DNA of 64,000 bases. Origin: Flavobacterium branchiarum. GTDB taxonomy: Bacteria > Bacteroidota > Bacteroidia > Flavobacteriales > Flavobacteriaceae. The stretch spans positions 1,302,001 to 1,366,000 of the forward strand of contig NZ_JAUFQQ010000003.1 of assembly GCF_030409845.1 (NCBI RefSeq), read 5' to 3'. Under the pieces are notes generated by a model. The model searched no databases, was not told the DNA's origin, and was given only the letters and a program-made list of their open reading frames with translations. This document shows, one piece after another, positions 17,967-29,900 of the stretch; positions within the stretch are counted from its first letter, which is position 1; every line of letters starts with the position of its first letter. The position numbers and the translations under genes were made by a program.

Positions 17967-19901
17967 TTATAAGGCAGTAATGATGAATTCACTTCGTCTA
18001 TTCATTTGATGTTCTGCTTCGGTACATGGTACTCCATCTGAGCATCCATTTACTAATTGCGTTTCTCCATATCCTTTACCAGTTAACCTGTTTGGAGCAA
18101 TGCCATTTTGAACAAGCCATTTTATGGTTGATTTTGCTCTTCTATCAGATAAAGCTTCATTGTATTTATGAGTTTGTCGACTATCAGTATGAGAACGAAT
18201 GTCTAATTTCATAGTTGGGTGCTCTTTTAAAACATCTAAAATTTTCTCTAAATCTAATGCCGCTTCTCTACGAATGTTTGATTTATCCAAATCGAAGTAA
18301 ATCATTTTTATACCAAAACATTTACCAAGATCATCTCCAATTGTTACTACGCATTCTGATTTTTCAAGAGCAATAGATAATTGAGTTCTTCCATTTTCTT
18401 TTAAAATAGTTACGTTTTGTTCCTTGGTCGTATATTTCTCTTTTTCTGCTCTTAGGTTGTATATTAGACCACATTCAACCGGAAAAGTATAATTTCCGTT
18501 TTGATCTGAATAGCCTGTGTTTATAATTTTAAAATTATTGTCGTACAATGTCAATTTTGCATTTGGTAATACTTCTCCTGTAGCCAAATCGGTTATGGTT
18601 CCGTATAATTCCTGAACACAAGCCAACCTTCTTGTTTCTATGAATTTATAAATATCGTCTGATCCTTCTCCTCCTTCTTTATTCGAAGTAAAGAATCCTC
18701 TTCGTGATTTGGTGTCTATTACATAAGCAAAATCATCTTGAGGGGAATTGATGTCAGATCCAACATTTTGGACATTACTAACTCCTTTATTGCTAAGTTT
18801 TCCAACAAAAACATCTAATCCACCAAGTCCAGGATGTCCATCGGAAGCAAAATAAATTTCGTTTTCATCAGTTATAAAAGGGAATGTTTCTTTTCCTTCG
18901 GTATTGATTCCAGGTCCTAAATTTTCTGGTGAACTAAATCCTCCATTGTTGTTAATAGATACTTTGTATATATCAGATTGTCCAAAAGTTCCAGGCATAT
19001 CCGATGCAAAATAGAGTGTTTTTTCATCAGGACTTAGTGCCGGATGTGCTGTGCTGTAATTATCACTATTAAATGGAACTTCCATTATATTAGTCCATTG
19101 GTTATTTTCGTTTGTAGCTTTGTATATTTTTATTAAAGTAATTTTGTTTTCATCTTTTCCTTTTTTGCCATCAATATAATTGTTTCTTGTAAAATAAACA
19201 GTCTTTCCATCTTTTGTGAAAACAGGTGTAGATTCATGAAATTTTGAATTTATTTTTGATTTAAATTTTTTGGGAGCACTTAGATTAAAATCTTGATCAA
19301 TATCCGACTCGTAAAGATTTGTAAAATATTCACCAGTCCATTTATGTTTGCGTTGACCTAAACTTCCTGTATCTCTTGCAGAGGCAAAAACAATTTTGTT
19401 TTGGTAAAAAGCAGTACCATAATCTGAGTATTTACTGTTGATACCTGCATTTTCAATTTTATAGCGCCCAGAGTTTAATTTGATCTGTTCAAGGTAATTT
19501 TTATCTTCTTCATAAAGTTTAGCTCTAGTATCTTTATTTGATTTTTGATTAAACAAATCTAGTATTTGATTGGCTTTTTTTATGTCACCAGCAGATTTTA
19601 ATGATTGTGCGTATCGATAATAATATTCTGGTTCTACTTCGGTATTCATAGCAAATAATTCGCCATACCATCTTGAGGCTTTGTCAAATTCGGAGTTGAA
19701 ATAATAAGAATTACCTAGTTTCTTAAACATATCTTCCGATTTGTATCCTTTTTCTGCAACGCGTTCATAAGTTTTAATGGCATCTATATAAGCATAGTTG
19801 TCATATTTCTTGTCACCAGCTGCAATCTTGCCTTGTTGTGAATAACTGTTTGTTGAAAAAACACTTATTATTGTTATGAAGAGGATTGTGAAATTTTTCA
19901 T
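17967..19901 (-). CDS. OmpA-family protein with TPR and PD40/beta-propeller segment
   Basis: A 644-residue outer-membrane-associated protein with a signal peptide ending 'STNSYSQ'. Residues about 25-130 carry TPR-like helices, about 150-400 are PD40/WD40-like repeats ('HPALSPDEKTLYFASDMPG', 'ETFPFITDENEIYFASDGHPG'), about 430-515 is a carboxypeptidase-regulatory (CNA-B-like) domain, and 530-644 is an OmpA peptidoglycan-binding domain ('YFDLDKSNIRREAALDLEKI', 'IRSHTDSRQTHKYNEALSDRRA'). This order matches PorE-like proteins linked to T9SS. It follows the PorP/SprF gene by 11 bases and belongs to its operon. Probable role: cell-wall anchoring of the export or adhesin complex (inference). Confidence 0.9.
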   Translation of the reverse strand: MKNFTILFITIISVFSTNSYSQQGKIAAGDKKYDNYAYIDAIKTYERVAEKGYKSEDMFKKLGNSYYFNSEFDKASRWYGELFAMNTEVEPEYYYRYAQSLKSAGDIKKANQILDLFNQKSNKDTRAKLYEEDKNYLEQIKLNSGRYKIENAGINSKYSDYGTAFYQNKIVFASARDTGSLGQRKHKWTGEYFTNLYESDIDQDFNLSAPKKFKSKINSKFHESTPVFTKDGKTVYFTRNNYIDGKKGKDENKITLIKIYKATNENNQWTNIMEVPFNSDNYSTAHPALSPDEKTLYFASDMPGTFGQSDIYKVSINNNGGFSSPENLGPGINTEGKETFPFITDENEIYFASDGHPGLGGLDVFVGKLSNKGVSNVQNVGSDINSPQDDFAYVIDTKSRRGFFTSNKEGGEGSDDIYKFIETRRLACVQELYGTITDLATGEVLPNAKLTLYDNNFKIINTGYSDQNGNYTFPVECGLIYNLRAEKEKYTTKEQNVTILKENGRTQLSIALEKSECVVTIGDDLGKCFGIKMIYFDLDKSNIRREAALDLEKILDVLKEHPTMKLDIRSHTDSRQTHKYNEALSDRRAKSTIKWLVQNGIAPNRLTGKGYGETQLVNGCSDGVPCTEAEHQMNRRSEFIITAL

Positions 19902-19912
19902 AGTAAATATTT

Positions 19913-20830
19913 TTAGAAGAAACGTGGGGTTGTAATTTTACCGTTGTTTTTGAATATTTCATAGCGCAAGAATATTTCATGCGACCCAGAATTATAGTTG
20001 TTTAAGTTTGTAGTTTCACGATCATAACCATATCCGATATATAGTCCATCGCTAACTTGAAACCCAACCATTGCGCTTAATGCAGCACTCCATCTATAGG
20101 CAACACCAACTACAAACTTGTTGATGAACATGAAATTAGCCGAAACATCAACTTGTAATGGTGCTCCCTCTACTATTTTGGCAAGTACAGCAGGTTTAAA
20201 TTTGATATCTTCATATTTGTCTAAATCAAATACATAACCAGCCATAGCATAATAATTGATTTTATCTTTGTAAATGGCATAATCATTATCATTATAGCGA
20301 TTGGTTTCGATAAAGTTTGGTACCGATAATCCGATGTATGCCTTATCTGAGTGATAATACACCCCAGCTCCAATATTTGGTCTAAAGACACTATTAAAAT
20401 TCTGAAATTGAGGATCACCTTGCTGTTCAGGATTTAATTTATCTACATCTAAATTAAATAAATTACCAGTGGCTTTAATACCAAAGGAAAGTTTATAGTT
20501 TACCGATGTTTGTATAGTGTAAGATAGGTCTACAGATAAATCATTCTCATTAGTGGGACCAATTTTGTCATTGATTAATGATACTCCTAAACCTAAATTA
20601 CTGTTGTTAATTGGTGTGTTTACCGAAAAACTACTTGTCTCAGGTGCACCATCAAGTCCAACCCATTGAGTACGGTATAAACCAAAAATACTTAGAGCTC
20701 CTCGCGACCCAGCATAAGCAGGGTTGATATTTATGGTGTTGTACATGTATTGTGTAAATTGTGCATCTTGTTGAGCGTAACTTACTATAGCTGTAAACAT
20801 CAAAACGAAAGAAAATAATTTTGTTCTCAT
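19913..20830 (-). CDS. PorP/SprF-family T9SS outer-membrane protein
   Basis: The 305-residue product has a signal peptide ending 'VSYAQQ' and the PorP/SprF start 'DAQFTQYMYNTININPAYAGSRG', followed by beta-barrel sequence ending 'EIFLRYEIFKNNGKITTPRFF'. PorP/SprF proteins act with large adhesins whose C-termini are type-B CTDs and are required for their export or surface attachment (SprF for SprB in F. johnsoniae). The giant adhesin is encoded immediately upstream, 155 bases away, so this copy is its likely dedicated partner. A separate -7 box (20904-20911) and an adhesin terminator in between suggest independent expression. Confidence 0.92.
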   Translation of the reverse strand: MRTKLFSFVLMFTAIVSYAQQDAQFTQYMYNTININPAYAGSRGALSIFGLYRTQWVGLDGAPETSSFSVNTPINNSNLGLGVSLINDKIGPTNENDLSVDLSYTIQTSVNYKLSFGIKATGNLFNLDVDKLNPEQQGDPQFQNFNSVFRPNIGAGVYYHSDKAYIGLSVPNFIETNRYNDNDYAIYKDKINYYAMAGYVFDLDKYEDIKFKPAVLAKIVEGAPLQVDVSANFMFINKFVVGVAYRWSAALSAMVGFQVSDGLYIGYGYDRETTNLNNYNSGSHEIFLRYEIFKNNGKITTPRFF

Positions 20831-20903
20831 AGTAGATATTTATTATTTTATTATTGCAATTGTTTTTCTTGTTTATGATAAAAATGGGTCAATACATTTA
20901 TAT

Positions 20904-20911
20904 CAAATTTA
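20904..20911 (-). promoter_or_regulatory. -7 box for porP/sprF-ompA
   Basis: On the minus strand the sequence reads TAAATTTG, matching TAnnTTTG, about 74 bases before the porP/sprF ATG. Instead of TTG there is CTG 20 bases further upstream. Confidence 0.5.
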
Positions 20912-20922
20912 CAGAATTTTTT

Positions 20923-20969
20923 TTCTAAAAACAGCTTACTGGTGATGTAATTAGTATATTACCAGTAAG
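20923..20969 (-). terminator. Terminator of the adhesin gene
   Basis: CTTACTGGT (read on minus from 20969) pairs with its complement at 20935-20943, with a 17-base loop, followed on the minus strand by T-rich sequence. It lies about 17 bases after the adhesin stop. Confidence 0.6.
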
Positions 20970-20985
20970 TTGTGTTTTTATGTTT

Positions 20986-23900
20986 TTATCTTGTTAGATA
21001 TAAATAACCATCTTTTTTATTGTTTTGAATTGCACCGTTTCCATCAACAGAAGTATAATTTAGGATATAAAAGTACGTTCCTGTAGGTAGTCCTGATGGT
21101 TGGCTTATAGTTGTTCTTCCTCTAGAAAATCCTTCAAAAGCATTTGTTGTGTTATTATAGTTTCTAGTTTCAAATACAAGGATTCCCCAACGGTTATATA
21201 TTTCGAGAGTATTATCAGGATAACAGGTTGTATTATCTATATTGTCGATAACAAATTTATCATTTAAGCCATCTCCATTTGGTGAGAATGCATTATGAAT
21301 TAATACGCTTCCGCATCCTAGGACTTTACATTCATCATTCACTACAAGGTTTACGAATAAGCTTCTTGGGCAAATTTCGTCTTGTATTTGATACTCGAAT
21401 GAGTAAGTACCAACAGGAAGTCCGTATGTAGTAACAGTATTACCTTGCAAAGCGTTTGTGTTATCAGTATCTACCCATGTACCTACCGTAGTTGTGTTTC
21501 TTGGTAGTGGGACAAACAAATTAACAGTTGATTCATCAGCATTACAAGCTTGATCAGGAAAGATCACTCTTGGTTGTATGGCTTGACGGCTTATTGTTAT
21601 TGTTTGTACCAATTGCGTTTTATTGCCCGCACAATCTGTTAAGGTGTAAGTTCTTGTTAGGATATACGGAACACCTGCGCAGCTAGAACCACCATTGTTA
21701 GTATCGCTTACTGTTATGTTTACAGTTGCACTACAATTATCGGCTGCATCTGTTATTGCATTTGGATTTGCTACTGGTATATCAGATATGTTTACCAAGT
21801 TTGTAATATCAGCAGGAGCAGTTCCTGTAGGAGGAGTTGTGTCTCTTACTGTAATTATTTGAGTAAATGAAGCTGTATTACCAGAACAATCACTAGTTGT
21901 CCATTTGCGAGTCAATATATAGTTCGTGCTACATTCGTTTTCAATGTTACTTTTTGTTTCTGTGTAAACTACAGGTACATCAAGGCTACAGTTATCAGAT
22001 GCTGTAATATTAGCAGCCTGAGGAACATTATCGCATGATGCAACCATATCTGCAGGAAGTACTCCATTAAATGTTGGTTTAGTAGTATCTTCGATAGTAA
22101 TCACTTGTGTGAAAGTATCCGCAACATTACCACAATTATCAGTAACGGTCCAGGTGTTAGTATATGTTCCTGCGTTTGTACAAGATTCAGATGCTACAAA
22201 TTGTCCACTTGTTTTTACAATATTGGCAAGATTACTATCGCAATTGTCAGTAGCAATAGGAGTATTCGCTTGTGCTGTTGCTAATCCAGAAGTATCACTA
22301 CATTGTAGAGTTACATTAAGAGCAGTTGCATTAGTTGTCCAAGTTGGTTTAGTAGTATCTTCGATAGTAATCACTTGCGTGAAAGTATCCGAAACATTAC
22401 CACAATTATCAGTAACTGTCCAAGTGTTAGTGTATGTTCCAGAGTTACCACAAGACGTAGAAGCTACAAACGCACCAGTTACTTTTGCAATATTTGCTAT
22501 ATCCGTATCACAATTATCAGTTGCAGTAGGGAAAGTTGCTTGCGCAGTTGCTAATCCTTCGGCATCGCTACATTGTAATGTTGTATTAAGAGCAGTTGCA
22601 TTAGTAGACCATACTGGTTTAGTACTGTCTTCGATAGTGATTACTTGCGTGAAAGTATCCGAAACATTACCGCAATTATCAATAACCGTCCAAGTGTTAG
22701 TATATGTTCCAGAGTTAGCACAAGACGTAGAAGCTACAAACGCACCAGTTACTTTTGTAATGTTTGCTACATCAGTATCACAATTATCAGTTGCTGTAGG
22801 GAAAGTTGCTTGCGCAGTTGCTAATCCTTCGGCATCGCTACATTGTAAAGTTGTGTTAAGCGCAGTTGCATTAGTAGACCAAGTTGGTTTAGTAGTGTCT
22901 TCAATAGTAATCACTTGTGTGAAAGTATCCGAAACATTACCACAATTATCAGTAACCGTCCAAGTGTTAGTATATGTTCCAGAGTTACCACAAGATTCAG
23001 ACGCTACAAACGCACCAGTTACTTTTGTAATGTTTGCTACATCAGTATCACAATTATCAGTTGCTGTAGGAAAAGTTGCTTGCGCAGTTACTAATCCTTC
23101 GGCATCGCTACATTGTAATGTTGTGTTAAGCGCAGTTGCGTTAGTAGACCATACTGGTTTAGTACTGTCTTCGATAGTGATTACTTGCGTGAAAGTATCC
23201 GAAACATTACCGCAATTATCAATAACCGTCCAAGTGTTAGTATATGTTCCAGAGTTAGCACAAGATTCAGAAGCTACAAACGCACCAGTTACTTTTGTAA
23301 TGTTTGCTATATCAGTATCACAATTATCAGTTGCTGTAGGGAAAGTTGCTTGCGCAGTTGCTAATCCTTCGGCATCGCTACATTGTAATGTTGTATTAAG
23401 AGCAGTTACATTAGTAGACCAAGTTGGTTTAGTAGTGTCTTCGATAGTAATCACTTGTGTAAAAGCTGCTGTGATATTACCGCAATCATCTTTAGCAACC
23501 CAAGTGTTAGTGTAAGTTCCACTGTTAGCACATGATTGTGATGGTGAAAACAAACCACTTGTTTTAGTATAAGTTACTATTGAGCAATTTGCAGTAGCAG
23601 AAGGCTCTTGATTCTGTGCAGTTGCTAAACCTGCAGTATCGCTACATTGTAATGTAATGTCTAATGTTCCAGCTTGAGTAATCCAATTTGGAATAGCAGT
23701 GTCTTCAATAGTTATAACTTGAGTAAAAGTATCAGAAACATTACCACAACTATCAGTTGCTGTCCATGTATTAGTGTATGTTCCTGTGCTTCCACAAGCT
23801 CCTCTTTGAAGAATACCAGTTGTTTTTGTATAACTAACAGTTCCGCAATTATCAGTAGCAACTGGAGCACTAGCTTGAGCATTGTTTAACCCTTCAGTAT

Positions 23901-26900
23901 CGCTACATTGTAAAGTTACATTAAGAGCAGTTGCATTAGTTGTCCAAGTTGGTTTAGTAGTGTCTTCAATAGTAATCACTTGCGTGAAAGTATCCGAAAC
24001 ATTACCACAATTATCAGTAACCGTCCAAGTGTTAGTGTATGTTCCAGAGTTAGCACAAGACGTAGAAGGTACAAACGCACCAGTTACTTTTGTAATGTTT
24101 GCTACATCAGTATCGCAATTATCAGTTGCTGTAGGGAAAGTTGCTTGCGCAGTTGCTAAACCTGCAGTATCGCTACATTGTAATGTTGTATTAAGAGCAG
24201 TTGCATTAGTAGACCATATTGGTTTAGTAGTGTCTTCGATAGTAATCACTTGTGTGAAAGTATCCGAAACATTACCACAATTATCAGTAACCGTCCAAGT
24301 GTTAGTATATGTTCCAGAGTTAGCACAAGACGTAGAAGCTACAAACACACCAGTTACTTTTGTAATGTTTGCTACATCAGTATCACAATTATCAGTTGCT
24401 GTAGGGAAAGTTGCTTGTGCAGTTGCTAATCCTTCGGCATCGCTACATTGTAAAGTTGTATTAAGCGCAGTTGCATTAGTAGACCATACTGGTTTAGTAG
24501 TGTCTTCGATAGTAATCACTTGCGTGAAAGTATCCGAAACATTACCACAATTATCAGTAACCGTCCAAGTGTTAGTGTATGTTCCAGAGTTAGCACAAGA
24601 TTCAGAAGCTACAAACGCACCAGTTACTTTTGTAATGTTTGCTACATCAGTATCACAATTATCAGTTGCTGTAGGGAAAGTTGCTTGCGCAGTTGCTAAT
24701 CCTTCGGCATCGCTACATTGTAAAGTTGTGTTAAGCGCAGTTGCATTAGTAGACCAAGTTGGTTTAGTAGTGTCTTGGATAGTAATCACTTGTGTGAAAG
24801 CTGCTGTGATATTACCGCAATCATCTTTAGCAACCCAAGTGTTAGTATAAGTTCCACTGTTAGCACATGATTGTGATGGTGAAAACAAACCACTTGTTTT
24901 AGTATAAGTTACTATTGAGCAATTTGCAGTAGCAGAAGGCTCTTGATTCTGTGCAGTTGCTAAACCTGAAGTATCGCTACATTGTAATGTAATATCTAAT
25001 GTTCCAGCTTGAGTAATCCAATTTGGAATAGCAGTGTCTTCAATAGTTATAACTTGAGTAAAAGTATCCGAAACATTACCACAACTATCAGTTGCTGTCC
25101 ATGTATTAGTGTATGTTCCTGTGCTTCCACAAGCTCCTCTTTGAAGAATACCAGTTGTTTTTGTATAACTAACAGTTCCGCAATTATCAGTAGCAACTGG
25201 AGCACTAGCTTGAGCATTGTTTAACCCTTCAGTATCGCTACATTGTAATGTTGTATTAAGAGCAGTTGCATTAGTAGACCATACTGGTTTAGTAGTATCT
25301 TCGATAGTGATCACTTGCGTGAAAGTATCCGAAACATTACCACAATTATCAGTAACCGTCCAAGTGTTAGTATATGTTCCAGAGTTAGCACAAGACGTAG
25401 AAGCTACAAACACACCAGTTACTTTTGTAATGTTTGCTACATCAGTATCGCAATTATCAGTTGCTGTAGGGAAAGTTGCTTGCGCAGTTGCTAAACCTGC
25501 AGTATCGCTACATTGTAATGTTGTATTAAGAGCAGTTGCATTAGTAGACCATATTGGTTTAGTAGTGTCTTCAATAGTAATCACTTGTGTGAAAGTATCC
25601 GAAACATTACCACAATTATCAGTAACCGTCCAAGTGTTAGTATATGTTCCAGAGTTAGCACAAGATGTAGAAGCTACAAACACACCAGTTACTTTTGTAA
25701 TGTTTGCTACATCAGTATCACAATTATCAGTTGCTGTAGGGAAAGTTGCTTGCGCAGTTGCTAAACCTGCAGTATCGCTACATTGTAATGTAGTGTTAAG
25801 GGCAGTTGCATTAGTAGACCATACTGGTTTAGTAGTATCTTGAATAGTTATTACTTGTGTAAAAGTTGTAGAAGAATTATTACACACATCTTTAGCAACC
25901 CAAGTATTAGTATATGTTCCTGCATTAGCACAAGTTGTAGAAACTGCAAAAGTTCCAGATACTTTAGTGTAAGTAACAGTTCCGTTACAAGAATCAGTTG
26001 CTACAGGAGCACTTGCTTGAGCAGTAGTTAAACCAGCAGTATCGCTACATTGTAAAGTAACATTAAGAGCCGTTGGTGCAGTAGTCCAAGTTGGAGGCGT
26101 TGTATCTTGAATAGTTATTACTTGTGTAAAAGTTGTAGATGAATTGTTACATACATCCTTAGCAACCCAAGTGTTAGTATACGTCCCTGCATTAGCACAA
26201 GTTGTAGAAACTGCAAAAGTTCCAGATACTTTAGTGTAAGTAACAGTTCCGCTACAAGAATCAGTTGCTACAGGAGCACTTGCTTGAGCAGTAGTTAAAC
26301 CAGCAGTATCACTACATTGTAAAGTAACATTAAGAGCCGTTGGTGCCGTAGTCCAAGTTGGAGGCGTTGTATCTTGAATAGTTATTACTTGTGTAAAAGT
26401 TGTAGATGAATTGTTACATACATCCTTAGCAACCCAAGTATTAGTATAAGTTCCTGCATTAGCACAAGTTGTAGAAACTGCAAAAGTTCCAGATACCTTA
26501 GTGTAAGTAACAGTTCCACTACAAGAATCAGTTGCTACAGGAGCACTTGCTTGAGCAGTAGTTAAACCAGCAGTATCACTACATTGTAAAGTAACATTAA
26601 GAGCCGTTGGTGCCGTAGTCCAAGTTGGAGGCGTTGTATCTTGAATAGTTATTACTTGTGTGAAAGTTGTAGAAGAATTATTACATACATCTTTAGCAAC
26701 CCAAGTGTTAGTATACGTACCTGCATTAGCACAAGTTGTAGAAACTGCAAAAGTTCCAGATACTTTAGTGTAAGTAACAGTTCCGCTACAAGAATCAGTT
26801 GCTACAGGAGCACTTGCTTGAGCAGTAGTTAAACCAGCAGTATCACTACATTGTAAAGTAACATTAAGAGCCGTTGGTGCCGTAGTCCAAGTTGGAGGCG

Positions 26901-29900
26901 TTGTATCTTGAATAGTTATTACTTGTGTAAAAGTTGTAGATGAATTGTTACATACATCCTTAGCAACCCAAGTATTAGTATAAGTTCCTGCATTAGCACA
27001 AGTTGTAGAAACTGCAAAAGTTCCAGATACCTTAGTGTAAGTAACAGTTCCACTACAAGAATCAGTTGCTACAGGAGCACTTGCTTGAGCAGTAGTTAAA
27101 CCAGCAGTATCACTACATTGTAAAGTAACATTAAGAGCCGTTGGTGCCGTAGTCCAAGTTGGAGGCGTTGTATCTTGAATAGTTATTACTTGTGTGAAAG
27201 TTGTAGAAGAATTATTACATACATCTTTAGCAACCCAAGTATTAGTATATGTTCCTGCATTAGCACAAGTTGTAGAAACTGCAAAAGTTCCAGATACCTT
27301 AGTGTAAGTAACAGTTCCACTACAAGAATCAGTTGCTACAGGAGCACTTGCTTGAGCAGTAGTTAAACCAGCAGTATCACTACATTGTAAAGTAACATTA
27401 AGAGCCGTTGGTGCAGTAGTCCAAGTTGGAGGCGTTGTATCTTGAATAGTTATTACTTGTGTAAAAGTTGTAGATGAATTGTTACATACATCCTTAGCAA
27501 CCCAAGTGTTAGTATAAGTTCCAGCATTAGCACAAGTTGTAGAAACTGCAAAAGTTCCAGATACTTTAGTGTAAGTAACAGTTCCGCTACAAGAATCAGT
27601 TGCTACAGGAGCATTTGCTTGAGCAGTAGTTAAACCAGCAGTATCATTACATTGCAAAGTAACATTAAGAGCCGTTGGTGCAGTAGTCCAAGTTGGAGGC
27701 GTTGTATCTTGAATAGTTATTACTTGTGTGAAAGTTGTAGAAGAATTGTTACATACATCCTTAGCAACCCAAGTATTAGTATACGTCCCTGCATTAGCAC
27801 AAGTTGGAGAAACTGCAAAAGTTCCAGATACTTTAGTGTAAGTAACAGTTCCACTACAAGAATCAGTTGCTACAGGAGCATTTGCTTGAGCAGTAGTTAA
27901 ACCAGCAGCGTCGCTACATTGTAGAGTTACATTAAGAGCCGTTGGTGCCGTAGTCCAAGTTGGAGGCGTTGTATCTTGAATAGTTATTACTTGTGTGAAA
28001 GTTGTAGAAGAATTGTTACATACATCCTTAGCAACCCAAGTGTTAGTATAAGTTCCAGCATTAGCACAAGTTGTAGAAACTGCAAAAGTTCCAGATACTT
28101 TAGTGTAAGTAACAGTTCCGCTACAAGAATCAGTTGCTACAGGAGCACTTGCTTGAGCAGTAGTTAAACCAGCAGTATCACTACATTGCAAAGTAACATT
28201 AAGAGCCGTTGGTGCCGTAGTCCAAGTTGGAGGCGTTGTATCTTGAATAGTTATTACTTGTGTGAAAGTTGTAGAAGAATTGTTACATACATCTTTAGCA
28301 ACCCAAGTATTAGTATACGTACCTGCATTAGCGCAAGTTGTAGAAACTGCAAAAGTTCCAGATACTTTAGTGTAAGTAACAGTTCCGCTACAAGAATCAG
28401 TTGCTACAGGAGCATTTGCTTGCGCAGTAGTTAAACCAGCAGTATCGCTACATTGTAAAGTAACATTAAGAGCCGTTGGTGCAGTAGTCCAAGTTGGAGG
28501 CGTTGTATCTTGAATAGTTATTACTTGTGTAAAAGTTGTAGAAGAATTATTACATACATCTTTAGCAACCCAAGTATTAGTATACGTACCTGCATTAGCG
28601 CAAGTTGTAGAAACTGCAAAAGTTCCAGATACTTTAGTGTAAGTAACCGTTCCATTACAATTATCAGTTGCAACAGGAGCTTGACCTTGAGCTGTTGTTA
28701 AGCCAGCTGTATCACTACATTGTAAAGTCGTATTAAGAGCCGTTGGTGCCGTAGTCCAAGTTGGAGCAGTTGTATCTTGAATCGTTATTGTTTGATTAGC
28801 GGTTACATTACCACAACCTGCAGTAACTTTGTAAGTTCTAGTTACGATTATTGGACAAGTGCCAGTTGTTGTATCAGAGTACGATATAGTATAAGTACCA
28901 ATTGAACCACTATTGGCTAATGAGCCTCCTGCAGTATTTAATTGAGCAAGAGTAATGTTTACGCTTGTAGCACTAAAAGGAAGACCTGTTATTGCATTTG
29001 TCCCACAACCTGCTATAGTTGAATTTGCAGGTGCCACTAGAGCAGCTGCAGGACTTATAGTTACTACTGATGGTGCAGAAGTTAATTCACAGTTTGTAGT
29101 TCCATTTTTTACTTTCACAGTATATGACCCACTTGCTGTTGCAACTAGTGTAGAAGAAGTTTGTCCGTTTATAACGATATTATCTTTAAGCCAGATATAA
29201 GTTGGAGAAGTTGCATTTGTAGTTGCAGTTAGTGTTGTTGAACCGCAAGCATTTAAAAGCCCTGTAATTACTGGGGCACACGGAACAAAATAGGGTAATG
29301 TTGTAATAGGAGTAGTACCATTGGCACAGGTAGAATTTTGATAAGTTAAACTAGATGTACTAACTGTTTGAGAACCACATGCCGTTCCATTTGGAGTTAA
29401 TTGATAATTTAAAGTAATAGTCTCAGAATTTAAAAAATCTGTATTCCAAGTAATTACTTGCCCAGCTGTAGAGGTTGTTCCTTTACTTATTGTGACAGCT
29501 CCTATTGTGAAGCCTGCAATTACTGTTTCTTTTTCAACTAAACTTTGGGCAACCCATGATATTTGAGTTGCTATCTGATTGTATATTGCAGTTAAATTAG
29601 CACCGCTTTGTGTGATATAAGCAGGACTTCCTTGAATTCCATCTAGAGTAAATTTAGCTACATATTGATCGCTTCCTACAGTATTTATATTACCAGGAAT
29701 ACCACCAAACAAACCAACAGAAAAAACTTGATTGTTATAGGTGATAGAAGATTTCACAGTAGTTTTTGCATTGGTAGCGGCAGTTATAGCACTGGTAACA
29801 CAAGTAGATGTTGTACTAGTATTGCAACTAGTATTACCACTAGTTCCAGTTAAGTTGGTTACACCATCGGTTAGTAAAATAATTGCTCTTGCTGTTTCAC

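Noticed and set aside
22109..23515. Long plus-strand frame (468 codons) opposite the adhesin repeats
   Set aside because: It is the antisense of the repetitive adhesin codons and itself repeats with the same period. It has no start signal or recognised domain; other plus-strand frames from 23674 to 29200 are of the same kind.
25836..28790. Regular 267-bp periodicity as a CRISPR-like array
   Set aside because: Units are far too long, lack unique spacers and lie inside one continuous reading frame with protein-level repeats.
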